Assembly (NCBI GenBank): GCA_016584305.1
Contig: JACEEZ010010110.1
Location: 67,501-131,500 of the forward strand
DNA length: 64,000 nucleotides
Direction: 5' to 3'
From: Chionoecetes opilio
Lineage: Eukaryota > Arthropoda > Malacostraca > Decapoda > Majidae
The notes beneath the pieces are model-generated. The model was given only the letters and a program-made list of their open reading frames with translations. It was not told the DNA's origin and made no database searches. A program made the position numbers and the translations under genes. The first letter of the stretch is position 1. Every line of letters starts with the position of its first letter. Below, in pieces: positions 1-12,000 of the stretch.

Positions 1-94
1 CCCCATCTCCTTTTCTCCCCCCAACACTAATCCCCCTACCCCCTTCCCCTTCCTACCCCTTCCCCCTTCCCCCTACAATCAATACGGGCGCCGA

Positions 95-121
95 TGAGAG
101 AGAGAGAGAGAGAGAGAGAGA
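95..121. repeat. (GA)n microsatellite
   Basis: Short uninterrupted GA dinucleotide run preceded by C-rich low-complexity sequence (1-80). No coding signal is seen in the first 180 bases. Confidence 0.9.
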
Positions 122-182
122 AGTGCAATAGCGGTACGGAGAGACGAAGCTGCGGAGGGACATTGACATTTGGTTGGGCTAC

Positions 183-1151
183 CTATAGCGTGCGGTCTAC
201 CGGGACATTTGCACTATAGCGTGCGGTCTACCGGGACATTTGCACTATAGCGTGCGGTCTACCGGGACATTTTACACTATAGCGTGCGGTCTACCGGGAC
301 ATTTGCACTATAGCGTGCGGTCTACCGGGACATTTGCACTATAGCGTGCGGTCTACCGGGACATTTTACACTATAGCGTGCGGTCTACCGGGACATTTGC
401 ACTATAGCGTGCGGTCTACCGGGACATTTACACTATAGCGTGCGGTCTACCGGGACATTTTACACTATAGCGTCGGTCTACGGTTCCTAAGCCGGAGGAC
501 ATTTTACACTATAGCGTGCGGTCTACCGGGACATTTGCACTATAGCGTGCGGTCTACCGGGACATTTGCACTATAGCGTGCGGTCTACCGGGACATTTAC
601 ACTATAGCGTAGCGGTCTACCGGGACATTTTACACTATAGCGTGCGGTCTACCGGGACATTTACACTATAGCGTGCGGTCTACCGGGACATTTACACTAT
701 AGCGTGCGGTCTACCGGGACATTTCACTATAGCGTACGGTCTACCGGGACATTTTACACTATAGCGTGCGGTCTACCGGGACATTTGCACTATAGCGTGC
801 GGTCTACCGGGACATTTACACTATAGCGTAGCGGTCTACCGGGACATTTTACACTATAGCGTGCGGTCTACCGGGACATTTGCACTATAGCGTGCGGTCT
901 ACCGGGACATTTACACTATAGCGTCGGTCTACCGGGACATTTACACTATAGCGTACGGTCTACCGGGACATTTACACTATAGCGTGCGGTCTACCGGGAC
1001 ATTTACACTATAGCGTGCGGTCTACCGGGACATTTACACTATAGCGTGCGGTCTACCGGGACATTTACACTATAGCGTGCGGTCTACCGGGACATTTACA
1101 CTATAGCGTACGGTCTACCGGGACATTTTACACTATAGCGTGCGGTCTACA
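183..1151 (+). repeat. 31-bp satellite array
   Basis: About 30 head-to-tail copies of a 30-32 bp unit with core ctatagcgtgcggtctaccg followed by ggacattt and a variable ttaca/tgca joint. Copies are nearly identical; one unit near 470-510 is disrupted by extra bases. An inverted core (gtagaccgcacgctatag) occurs at 1761-1778 and a shorter one near 1720-1734, so the array may be part of a larger inverted-repeat element. Confidence 0.95.
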
Positions 1152-1555
1152 TTTCTTACTCGCTACTTACACTCTACACTCTTACACTTCAGGCTGCAAC
1201 TTACTATTGCTATATGATATTGTCTATTATGCAGTAGAGTATTATAGAAAAGAAAAAAAACTTTAGTAAGTAATTTATTAAGCACAGGCCGATATTCCCC
1301 ACCCCTGTCACTTTTGTTTTTCTTGCCTAACACTGCCACATCGATGACAAGACTCTGCTTCTTGTGGTGCGTCCAGAAGATTGCTGCCACGTAAAAACTT
1401 AACCGCTGTTTCTTCTCTCAAGATGACACTTCTTTATAATTCTTTCAACAGCATTGTAAAGGAGGAGTGTCAGACTGATGTTCTCGGCTTGAATTTTAGG
1501 AGGATACTGAGACATTACTTCGTTGATTCCTATTTTATAAGGTTGAGTAGGGTCC

Positions 1556-1712
1556 CGGTACTCAGGTCAGGTAAGGTCAGGTCAGGTGTGGACTTGTTAG
1601 AATGCACATTAGAGCTATGGGATAGTCAGGTCAGGTCAGGTCAGGTCAAGTGTGGACTTGTTAGAATGCACATTAAAGCTATGGGGTAGTCAGGTCAGGT
1701 CAGGTCAGGCGG
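1556..1712 (+). repeat. (AGGTC)n tracts inside a ~65-bp duplication
   Basis: Three clusters of AGGTC pentamers separate duplicated text (gttagaatgcacatta then agctatggg). Each cluster contains overlapping AGGTCA hexamers. Sequence 1152-1555 is otherwise unremarkable, and no gene is supported. Confidence 0.8.
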
Positions 1713-1945
1713 GATCTTTGTAGACCGCACGTTAGGGGAGCGTAGACTGCAGGCCCCGATGTAGACCGCACGCTATAGTAGCACCGATTGTATTACCCAT
1801 TTCAATATTACATTTGTTTATTTATCTATTTATGTATCTATCTAAGTTTTTTTATTGGTTAATCTATACTTTACTATTCATTTTCAGTTCGAAAAAAATA
1901 GATAATTGAAGAAAAAGATCCATTATTTCTTATATTTTTGTTTGT

Positions 1946-2060
<115 letters not shown>

Positions 2061-3471
2061 AGGCCAGTAGGCTCAGAGCTTCCCCCGTAAAAAAAAAAAT
2101 GCCACCACCACCTCACCTTCCATCCTTGTCGCTTTAAACTAAGATGCATTTCAACTTTACCTAAAAAACACAAAAAAACATCGCAAAACCTTATCACAAG
2201 CCAAATAAATCACACCAAACCATAACAAACAATACAAAACAAAACTAATACACCAATTAAACGCAATCAACAACATTCCTTTACAATACTATAACAACAG
2301 AAAACTCGAACATGCATTTTCAGATCGCCCAGAAACAAGAAAATTTTGCTTCGCTACGGCCATCGCGGGTCTCCAAATAGGGCGTTGAGTTAGCAGTGTT
2401 TATTTTTCTCGTCTATTTTCCGCAGGCGTAATGGGGAGATAGGGAGGGGGAGGAGGGGGCCTAGGGGTGGGGAGGGTTATGGGGGAGTTAGTATGGCAGT
2501 GGTAATCCCCCGAACATCCTGGGTCGTCGGGGGAAGGTGGATTTAGCGGATAATCAAGGAGTTTTGCGTTATTGCCGTACTGTTTGCGGAATAGGGGGGG
2601 AGAGGGGGAGGGGGAAGGGGAGGATGGGGAGGATGGGTAGGATGAGTAGGCCTATTCGGATAGCAACACTGGGTTAAGCTACCTTCCCTCCCTTCCCTTC
2701 CCGTCCCTTCCTGCCCCTCCCTCCCTCCCTCCCGCCCGCCCTTCCTTCCTTCTCTGCACCTCTCCGAAACACACAAGCACATGTTTCTAATCTTCAAAAA
2801 ACGGATAGATTAAACACTATTCTAGCCTCCCATCTACATACACACGTCAATAGATAAATAGTTGTGTAGTATCAACCATTAAATTAAGCAGAAAGAGGAA
2901 AACAGAGGAGATATAAGAGGAATTGTAGCACGAAACAGGACAATGCAGTTAGCTCACCCCGTTTCGGACGCACCAAGCGGGTCGTAGTTCCAAACAGCGA
3001 CGTTTTCTTCGATTCCCAACCCTTATTATCACATGTAGAGGGTGACAGCAGCCTTTAAGAACACCCAGACACCCTCTTCTCTCCTTCAACATCCTGGAAA
3101 ACACGAAATATAAACTAGAAGAGCCTCTATTTAACTCCTGAAGAAGTGAACGTAAACTAAACAGAAAATGCCGTGAAACGATATCCCTGCGGAACTTCGG
3201 CCTTGCCCCCACATAATAATTACTCTTGTAACTTAATCTCCATGGGCACTGCTTCTCTCTCCACCCACCCTACGCCCTCACTGGGGAAAAGGGAAGTGGA
3301 TTTGGGTGGAGGAGATACAGAGGTGGACCGTGGAGCTGATAATGATAGAAACAGACCAAAGGAGAGGAGTGGATCTAGAAATGGTCGACTTAAAAGAAAA
3401 TGTAAAATGCAATGCGAAATGATGGAATAGATAATGCAGTGGATGTAAATAGCGATGTTGTGGAATAAATA

Positions 3472-3933
3472 CCGTAGATAACAGTCAAGTCGCCACCTGC
3501 ACTAATGTCGCCAGGCGCCATATATTACGCATTATAGCATTACTACTGATGTGTAAGTGCCACTGAAGATGATACACAGTAGTTTATATCATGACTACCC
3601 TGTTTCAGTGTTGTTTTATGCTTTGTATCTGCAAGTATAGACGGTTTCAAATTTCATACTCGTTTTTTTCGGGCGATGAGACGGCGGGAGGACACTCAGA
3701 ATATAAACACTAGCTGGCGATCTTAGTGTAGGTCGCCACTCGGTTGATATTTTTGTAATTTGTTCATTTATAGCCCTAATATGACACAGATGAAGACACA
3801 AAATGACACAGACTCTCCAGATAGCCCCTTCTAACTTTCCTGAAATCATGGATGTAGAAATGTAAGTATTAACGCCACCACACGTCTGTAAATAAAAAAA
3901 ACGTTGTCCTGGCGAATTTAGTGTTAGCTACGG
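3472..3933 (+). mobile_element. Mariner-type MITE, copy 1
   Basis: Terminal inverted repeats begin CCGTAGATAACA and end with the imperfect complement TGTTAGCTACGG; both ends are flanked by TA, the Tc1/mariner target duplication. The interior is non-coding and is shared with copies at 7444, 9861, 10742 and 18827. Internal landmarks include cagtagtttatatcatgac and ggaaagttagaaggggctat (the latter on the opposite strand). It has no transposase, so it is non-autonomous. Confidence 0.88.
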
Positions 3934-4029
3934 TAGGTGGTATAAGCAATATGGAAGGGAGTAGAGATAGCGAAAGATAGTAGATAGGTAAGAAAAGTGG
4001 GACCACCTGAAGATCCGTCACCCCAGAGT

Positions 4030-4690
4030 TTGGCAGGGTGACGGTTCTTCAGGTGGGATATCCTGGGGTGACGGTTCTTCAGGTGGGATATCCTGGGGTG
4101 ACGGTTCTTCAGGTGAGATATCCTGGGGTGACGGTTTAATCAGGTGGGATATCTGGCTGACGGTCTTCAGGCGGGATTCCTGGTTGACGTTCTTCAGGTG
4201 GGATATCCGGGGTGACTTCTTCAGTGGCGAATTGGGTGACGGTTAGGTGGTATAGCATGGGAGGTTTTAAGGTGGGATAATCTGGGTGACGGTAATTCAG
4301 GGGATCACCTGAGTGACGGTCCCAGGTGGGAAGGGTGACGGTTCTTCAGGTGGGATATCCTGGGGTGACGGTTCTTCAGGTGGGATATCCTGGGGTGACG
4401 GTTCTTCAGGTGGGATATCCTGGGGTGACGGTTCTTCAGGTGGGATATCCTGGGGTGACGGTTCTTCAGGTGGGATATCCTGGGGTGACGGTTCTTCAGG
4501 TGGGACATCCTGGGGTGACGGTTCTTCAGGTGGGATATCCTGGGGTGACGGTTCTTCAGGTGGGATATCCTGGGGTGACGGTTCTTCAGGTGGGATATCC
4601 TGGGGTGACGGTTCTTCAGGTGGGATATCCGGGGTGACGGTTCTTCAGGTGGCAACACCTGGGATGACAGTTCTTCAGGTGGGGTCAAGA
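4030..4690 (+). repeat. 30-bp satellite array A
   Basis: About 20 copies of a 30-bp unit (tgacggttcttcaggtggga then tatcctgggg). Units at 4137-4320 are badly degraded with many small indels, while 4336-4660 is clean. The unit length is a multiple of three, so all frames look open, but the repetition argues against coding. Confidence 0.93.
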
Positions 4691-4853
4691 CCTGACCTGA
4701 CTTCACCTTCCAAGTGAGGTCAGGTCAAATGGGTAAAAGGGAGGAGTCAGGACCCTCTAGTCAGGTAGGAGGACTATATAAAAGTAAGTGGGCTAAAAAA
4801 AAATAGTCCTAGGAGTCAGTCGACCATGGCACGCACTACCTTCCAGCCCCTAA

Positions 4854-5042
4854 CGTCCACTGTTGTGTGGTGATTCCACTATAGTTATTCGGTGGCTTCA
4901 ACAAAACAGACTTTTAAAGCGTGAAGTTAAGTGTGATACTTGTGATAACTGGATGAATTGGACAAAATATTCCAGATCGAAGGATGGCTTTCTGTGGAAA
5001 TGCCTAACAAAAGACAGTCTGAAGTATAAATCCACAAAATAA
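4854..5042 (+). pseudogene. Merlin (ISXO2/IS1016-type) transposase N-terminal zinc-ribbon fragment
   Basis: An open stretch from after a TAA at 4851 to a stop at 5040-5042 reads WLQQNRLLKRE, then a C-x2-C pair (KCDTC), W and Y residues, KDGFLWKC and a K-rich tail. A short helical lead followed by a zinc ribbon with the DG(F/Y)xWxC motif is characteristic of Merlin/ISXO2-like transposases in animals; this is recalled family knowledge, not a search. The catalytic part is absent here: a hAT-like MITE is inserted immediately downstream (5048). Related copies lie at 6430-6640 (scrambled) and 7070-7222. A decayed Merlin catalytic domain occurs separately at 29.7-30.1 kb. Alternatively this could be an exon of a host gene derived from Merlin, but no continuation is visible. 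Confidence 0.6.
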
Positions 5043-5047
5043 ATGTA

Positions 5048-5561
5048 CAGAGGTGGGCGATACTTTTTTTTGGGAGTGCGATAACGATACTGCGATACTT
5101 TTTTCCCGCTAGTTGGATACGCGATACTCCGCTACTTTTTCGGATTTTCTTAAAACGATACGCGATACTGCGATACTCCGCTACCGATACTTTTTTCTTA
5201 AAGCGATAGTATCGCAGCGATACTGCGATACCAAAAAATTAGCTTTGCGATACTTTGCTACCTAAGAAAACACTGTATTAGACCAAAAAAAGATCTATTT
5301 TACTTAAACTACAGTTTAGGCACATTAAAACATTGTAATATATTTATTTTTAAACTGACAAATTTTTTTTAAAGAAAAACTTTTGTTTAAGGTCGTCTTT
5401 TAAAGCATCGCGGGAAATTTTAACGATACTTGAGTTGCGATACTTATACTCCGCTACTTTGCTATGCTTTGCGATACTGCGATACTGCGATACTGCGATA
5501 CTTTTTTGGCGGTGCGATAGTATCGCAGTATCGCACTAAGTATCGCTCTCGCCCACCTCTG
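5048..5561. mobile_element. hAT-like MITE with perfect 8-bp TSD
   Basis: Terminal inverted repeats CAGAGGTGGGCGATAC and (complement) GCCCACCTCTG are flanked by identical 8-bp duplications TAAATGTA at 5040-5047 and 5562-5569. An 8-bp TSD and CAG...CTG termini fit the hAT superfamily. The interior is non-coding and dominated by variants of gcgatact / agtatcgc in both orientations, giving strong fold-back potential. It interrupts the sequence after the Merlin fragment. Confidence 0.9.
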
Positions 5562-5724
5562 TAAATGTACTGTATTTTAGAATACTGAGTAAGTATAATG
5601 TATTTTGTATTTTGGAATACTGTATACTACTCTTAATTTTTCTTTAAACTTTCACAAAAAGATGCATAACACAAAGGAATATATTTGTTATCCTAATTCT
5701 ATAAATTACATTCACTGTGGGCTG

Positions 5725-6290
5725 GGGTGACGGATCTTCAGGTAGGATATCCTGGGGTGACGGATCTTCAGGTGGGATATCCTGGGGTGACGGATCTTCA
5801 GGTGGGATATCCTGGGGTGACGGATCTTCAGGTGGGATATCCTGGGGTGACGGATCTTCAGGTGGGATATCCTGGGGTGACGGATCTTCAGGTGGGATAT
5901 CCTGGGGTGACGGATCTTCAGGTGGGATATCCTGGGGTGACGGATCTTCAGGTGGGATATCCTGGGGTGACGGATCTTCAGGTGGGATATCCTGGGGTGA
6001 CGGATCTTCAGGTGGGATATCCTGGGGTGACGGTTCTTCAGGTAGGATATCCTGGGGTGACGGATCTTCAGGTGAGATATCCTGGGGTGACGGTTCTTCA
6101 GGTGGGATATCCTGGGGTGACGGATCTTCAGGTAGGATATCCTGGGGTGACGGATCTTCAGGTGGGATATCCTGGGGTGACGGATCTTCAGGTGGGATAT
6201 CCTGGGGTGACGGTTCTTCAGGTGGGATATCCTGGGGTGACGGATTCTTCAGGTGGGATATCCTGGGGATGACGGATTCTTCAGGTGGGT
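5725..6290 (+). repeat. 30-bp satellite array B
   Basis: About 19 copies of the same 30-bp family as at 4030 but mostly with the variant tgacggatcttcaggtggga. It is preceded by gatgcataacacaaaggaat (5660-5680), which also precedes array C at about 7282, showing that array plus flank were duplicated together. Confidence 0.95.
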
Positions 6291-6900
6291 CAAGGGTGAC
6301 CGGACTACTTCAAGGGGATCCGGTGAGGTCTCAAGTGGGATAAAGGGAGGACAGGATCTTCAGGTGGTATCTGGGTGACGGATTCAAGTAATTGGGCTAA
6401 GAAGGTCCTTCAGGGGATCCGTGACCATGGCGCATATTCCAGGGGTACGGTCCATGGCATACTGTGTGGTGGTGATTCTAAGTTATTCGGTGGCTCACGG
6501 ATCTTCAGGTGGAATCTGGGTGAATCTTGTGGATAACTGGAGTGACATTGGGGAAAATACTGCCAGATCGAGGTGGTTTCTGGTGACGGAATGCTAACAA
6601 GGACAGTGTGAAGATAATTCCATAGATACTGGGTGAGATCTTTTATCTTGTGTGACTTTCAGAGATGAATTCCTGGAGACGGATCTCAGGATATCTTTGG
6701 GGTTATTCATATATTGTTATATTTACAGTGTACTGGGGCGTCTTAGGTGAACGGGAGATCTTCAGGTGGAATCCTGGGGTGACGGTTCTTCAGGTGGAAT
6801 TCTGGGGTGACGGTTCTTCAGGTGGATCCTGGTGATCATTCGAGTGATATCCTGTACGGTTTTTCAGTGGGATATCCGTTTCTTTTCGTGTCCAGACGTC
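6291..6900 (+). repeat. Scrambled mixture of satellite units and duplicated flank
   Basis: This stretch interleaves fragments of the 30-bp unit with fragments of the Merlin-bearing flank (for example pieces of gtggtgattc, ttattcggtggct and gccagatcga) with many small indels. It resembles a degraded duplicate or a poor assembly consensus of the blocks at 4690-5040 and 6900-7230. No intact feature is recognised. Confidence 0.6.
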
Positions 6901-7069
6901 TTGGTGGCGTTAAGACTTGACTTCTACTCCATGATTTCAAAGGAAGGTAGTAAGGGTATTGGAGGAGTCTCATCTTGTCAGGTAGGAGGCTATAAATAAC
7001 AAAAAAAATATCTAGAGTCAGTGACCTGGCACACTATTCACCCCTAGATGTTGTGGGTGATTCACTATA

Positions 7070-7222
7070 GTTATCGGTGCTTCAACAAAACAGACTTTTA
7101 AAGCGTGAAGTTAAGTGTGATACTTGTGATAACTGGATGAATTGGACAAAATACTCCAGATCGAAGGTTAGTTTTCTGTGGAAATGCCTAACAAAAGACA
7201 GTCTGAAGTATAAATCCACTAA
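7070..7222 (+). pseudogene. Second copy of Merlin zinc-ribbon fragment
   Basis: Nearly identical at DNA level to 4884-5034 (gcgtgaagttaagtgtgata through ctgaagtataaatccac) but with small deletions upstream (ttatcggtgcttc) that break the frame. It confirms that the array-plus-Merlin block was duplicated. Confidence 0.6.
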
Positions 7223-7344
7223 GTATAAGAATTGAATTTTTTTTTGCTTGTTCTCGAATTTCAGAAGATGCATTTCTCGAAGATGCATAACACAAAGGAA
7301 TATATTTGTTATCCTAATTTTATATATTACATTCACTGTGGGCT

Positions 7345-7420
7345 GGGGTGACGGATCTTCAGGTGGGAAATCCTGGGGTGACGGATCTTCAGGTGGACAT
7401 TCTGGGGTGACGGATCTTCA
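7345..7420 (+). repeat. 30-bp satellite array C (short)
   Basis: Three partial units of the ggggtgacggatcttcaggt repeat, preceded by the same flank as array B. This is the shortest of the three arrays. Confidence 0.9.
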
Positions 7421-7443
7421 GGTGATCCATAATCGGATCATTA

Positions 7444-8382
<939 letters not shown>

Positions 8383-8504
8383 TAGTACTAATTTACTTCA
8401 ATGTCACTTCGAAGCCTGGTCTTACTTTACTTACTTACTTAAAATTACTTTATTTACTTTACCGACACATCAAACCTAATAATTCTATCATATCATTATC
8501 ACTA

Positions 8505-8692
8505 TCTTTCCTCCCCCCCTCCCCCTCTTCCTCCTCCCCCTTCTGCCTTTATCACGCCCCCCCCCTTTGTGTGTAGACCCGGGGGAGGGGGGGGGGCAAA
8601 TGGGGGGCGTGAGTCTATATAGTATTGATTAGCGAGAAGGATAATTATGGGGGGGCGAGGGGCAGGGTAGGACAAATAAGATTATATGACCT

Positions 8693-8731
<39 letters not shown>

Positions 8732-8782
8732 CTTCCACTATCATCTAAATCATCATTTGTGGATACCAACGGACAACATACC

Positions 8783-8865
<83 letters not shown>

Positions 8866-9050
8866 GTAATTTCTGTTCCCTGTCTACCTTCCTGTCTCCT
8901 GTCCTCTTGTTCTGTCTATTAGGGCAGGCCAAACAGTATCTCTTCCTATCCTCTCCTCCTCCTCCTCCTCTTCCTGCTCCTCCTCCTCCTCCTCCTCCTC
9001 CTCCTGCTCCTCCTCCTCCTCTCCTCCTCCTCCTCCTCCTCCTCCTTCCC
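8505..9050. repeat. Cluster of (GA)n, (CT)n and (CTC)n microsatellites
   Basis: C-rich 8505-8600, GA run 8695-8730, CT run 8786-8864 and CTC/TCC tract about 8953-9047. Reading frames through it are simple-repeat artefacts. Confidence 0.9.
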
Positions 9051-9142
9051 TTTTGTCTTGTCTTCTCCCTTTCACTTCTCTCTTTCTCTTTGCATATTGG
9101 AAATCTATGGTTATCACACATTGCCTCAGTCTCGTGGTTAAA

Positions 9143-9858
9143 TTACGTTGTTCTGGGATTATTTTGGCTTTTCTGGGGTTATTTTGGCTTTTCTGGGGTT
9201 ATTTTGGCTTTACTGGGGTTATTTTGGCTTTTCTGGGGTTGTTTTGGCTTTTCTGGGGTTATTTTGGCTTTTCTGGGGTTATTTTGACTTTTCTAGGGTT
9301 ATTTTGACTTCGGGTAATTTTGGCTTTTCTGGGGTTATTTTGGCTTTTCTGGGGTTATTTTGGCTTTTCAGGGGTTATTTTGGCTTTTCAGGGGTTATTT
9401 TGGCTTTTCTGGTTTTTTTGGCTTTTCTGGGGTTGTTTTGGCTTTTCTGGGGTTATTTTGGCTTTTCTGGGGTTATTTTGGCTTTTCTGGGATTATTTTG
9501 GCTTTTCTGGGGTTATTTTGGCTTGTCTGGGATTATTTTGGCTTTTCTGGAGTTATTTTGGCTTTTCTGGGGTTATTTTGGCTTTTCTGGGGTTGTTTTG
9601 GCTTTTCTGGGGTTATTTTGGCTTTTCTAGGGTTGTTTTGGCTTTTCTGGGGTTATTTTGGCTTTTCTGGGATTATTTTGGCTTTTCTGGGGTTATTTTG
9701 GCTTTTCTGGGGTTATTTTGGCTTGTCTGGGGTTATTTTGGCTTGTCTGGGGTTATTTTGGCTTTTCTGGGGTTATTTTGGCTTTTCTGGGATTATTTTG
9801 GCTTTTCTGGGGTTATTTTAGTATATTTCTGGGTTATTTTGGGATATTTCTGTTTTTC
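9143..9858 (+). repeat. 20-bp satellite array
   Basis: About 35 copies of a 20-bp unit (gggttattttggcttttctg). It continues in degraded form at 10351-10500 on the far side of a MITE, so the MITE inserted into the array. Confidence 0.95.
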
Positions 9859-9860
9859 TA

Positions 9861-10350
9861 CCGTAGAGAGTAGAGTATAGTCGCCACCTGCACTCATGTC
9901 GCCAGCCGCCATATATTACGAATTATAGCATCACTACTGATGTGTCTGTGCCACTGAAGATGATACACAGTAGTTTATATCATGACTGTATAATCTACCC
10001 TGTTTCAGCGTTGTTTTATGCTTGTATCTGCAAGTATAAACTGTTTCAAATTTCACTACTCGTTTTTTTCTTCGGGCGACGACGACTGCGGGAGGACACT
10101 CAGAACATAAGCACTAGCTGGCGATCTTAGTGTAGCCCGTTACCAACGTCGCCACTCGGTTTTTATTTTGGTAATTTGTTCATTTATAGCCATAATATGA
10201 CACAGATGGAGACACTAAATGACACAGACTCTCCAGATAGCCCCTTCTAACTTTCCTGAAATCATGGATGTAGAAATGTAAGTATTAACGCCACCACACG
10301 TCTGTACATCGAAAAAAACGTTGTCCTGGCGACTTTAGTGTTATCTACGG
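9861..10350 (+). mobile_element. Mariner-type MITE, copy 2, inserted in the 20-bp array
   Basis: TA-flanked copy (ends CCGTAGAG and GTTATCTACGG) with the same interior as copy 1. Array units lie on both sides, giving a clear order of events: array first, insertion later. Confidence 0.88.
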
Positions 10351-10500
10351 TAGGATTATTTTAGCATATTTCTGGGTTTATTTTGTCTTTTCTTGGTTTA
10401 TTTAGTGTATTTCTGGGTTATTTTGAGTTATTTTGGCTTTTCTACGGTTGTTTTAGTATTTCTCGGGTTATTTTTAGTCATTTCTATAAAAGCCGTGTTA
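10351..10500 (+). repeat. Right remnant of the 20-bp array
   Basis: Degenerate units such as tatttctgggtttattttgt and ggttattttgagttattttg. From about 10500 to 10740 the sequence is AT-rich with nothing recognisable. Confidence 0.75.
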
Positions 10501-10741
10501 TTTGTGATTTAATTTGTGATATTTTGTATGTGTATATTTGGTAATTTATTCGGTTTTAGTAGTTCTTACATTATTTTTCTTGTTTATACTTATTATATTT
10601 GTAGAGCTTGTATACAAACGCATTGACGTATACAATATTTTTGGTCGTTTCTGAATGATAACAAAAACATAAATGAATTTTCTTTACTGTTGCATTTAAG
10701 AAACGAGTGTGCGATTTTGGGTATTCATTCTATCCTATCTA

Positions 10742-11230
10742 CCGTAGATAACACTTTAGTCGCCATCTGCACTCATGTCGCCAGCCGCCAAATATTACGA
10801 ATTATAGCATCACTACTGATGTGTATGTGCCACTGAAGATGACACACAGTAGTTTATATCATGACTGTATAATCTACCCTGTTTCAGCGTTGTTTTATGC
10901 TTTGTATCTGCAAGTATAGACGGTTTCAAATTTCGCTACGCGTTTTTTTCGCGTTTTACGCGTTCGGGCGACGACGACAGCGGTACGACACTCGGTAAAT
11001 AAACACTAGATGGCGACTCTACTGTTGGTAGCCACTTTGTAGATATTTTTGTAATTTGTTCATTTATAGCCACAATATGACACAGATGAAGACACAAAAT
11101 GACACAGACTCTCCAGATAGCCCCTTCTAACTTTCCTGAAATCATGGATGTAGAAATGTAACTATTAACGCCACCACACGTCTATAAGCGGGAAAAAAAC
11201 TTGTCCTGGCGACTTTACTGTTATCTACGG
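10742..11230 (+). mobile_element. Mariner-type MITE, copy 3
   Basis: Clean TA-flanked copy with ends CCGTAGATAACAC and TTATCTACGG. The interior aligns with copies 1 and 2 and has small local insertions near 10945-10975. Confidence 0.9.
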
Positions 11231-11258
11231 TAACATTTATAAATCATAATGGCTTTAA

Positions 11259-11463
11259 CCTCTTGAAACCCAGATCTTTCCTTTGCTATAAATAATTGTA
11301 TGTTTTCGAGCCATAAAATTACGAAAAGTAGCTGAATATACCGAATGAGTAAGTTGACAAGGATACTAAACAGGTCATATCTATAAAATATTGCTTATAG
11401 TCACTAAAAAAGCGTCTAATAGTTCCCAAATTACAATGCAAATTAAGTTTGGGTCTCAAGGGG
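11259..11463 (-). mobile_element. piggyBac-like MITE (TTAA-flanked), copy C
   Basis: Flanked by TTAA at 11255-11258 and 11464-11467. The ends are complementary (cctcttgaaacccaga / tttgggtctcaagggg). The interior matches, in reverse, elements at 46224 and 49146. TTAA target sites and termini starting with C runs are typical of piggyBac-derived MITEs. Confidence 0.8.
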
Positions 11464-11740
11464 TTAATAGTATCACGAGTTTTTCATCTTGCATCTCAAA
11501 ATTCTTACTGTTATTTATATTGCATCTCCATTTTCTAATTAATCTGTTTAAAATCATCGTTCTTTTGTCTCTTCATATTCTCACACGTAAATTACTCACT
11601 CATTTATTTATATTTTTAACATTTAATTTTTTCACGGTTTTTCATATTGCATATCCATTTTCTGAATGTATTTGAAGTTTATCGTTTTTACGTTTCATGA
11701 TATTCTTACACGTAAATTACTCACAATTTACTAACAATAT

Positions 11741-12000
11741 TAATCATTACCGCAAGTAGACATCAATACATATTATAACATTTCTACAACACCCTTTTAG
11801 CTCCTCCTGAAGGCGTGGGTGAAGGAGGAGGAAGAGGAGGCGTGTATCATCGTTTTTCTCTCTTCATATTCTAATTCGCACGTAAATAACTCACTCATTA
11901 ATCATTACCGCAAGTAGAACATCAATACATATTATAACATTTCTACAACACCCTTTTATTTCCTCCTGAAGGCGAGGGTGAAGGAGGAGGAAGGGGAGAC
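11741..12000 (+). repeat. ~155-bp tandem duplication
   Basis: Two adjacent copies of taatcattaccgcaagtaga followed by the catttctacaacaccctttt and gaaggaggaggaa segments. The upstream phrase cacgtaaattactcac recurs at about 11585, 11711 and 11880. No gene is seen between 11470 and 14030 apart from this; that interval is moderately complex, apparently unique sequence with short GT and AC runs (13661-13700, 13854-13876). Confidence 0.75.

Noticed and set aside
183..1151. CRISPR-like regular repeats
   Set aside because: Units are contiguous without unique spacers, and the sequence is eukaryotic.
9148..9880. GLFWLFWGYFGFSGVILAF repeat membrane protein
   Set aside because: Translation of a 20-bp satellite, open in three frames; interrupted by a MITE in the same array.
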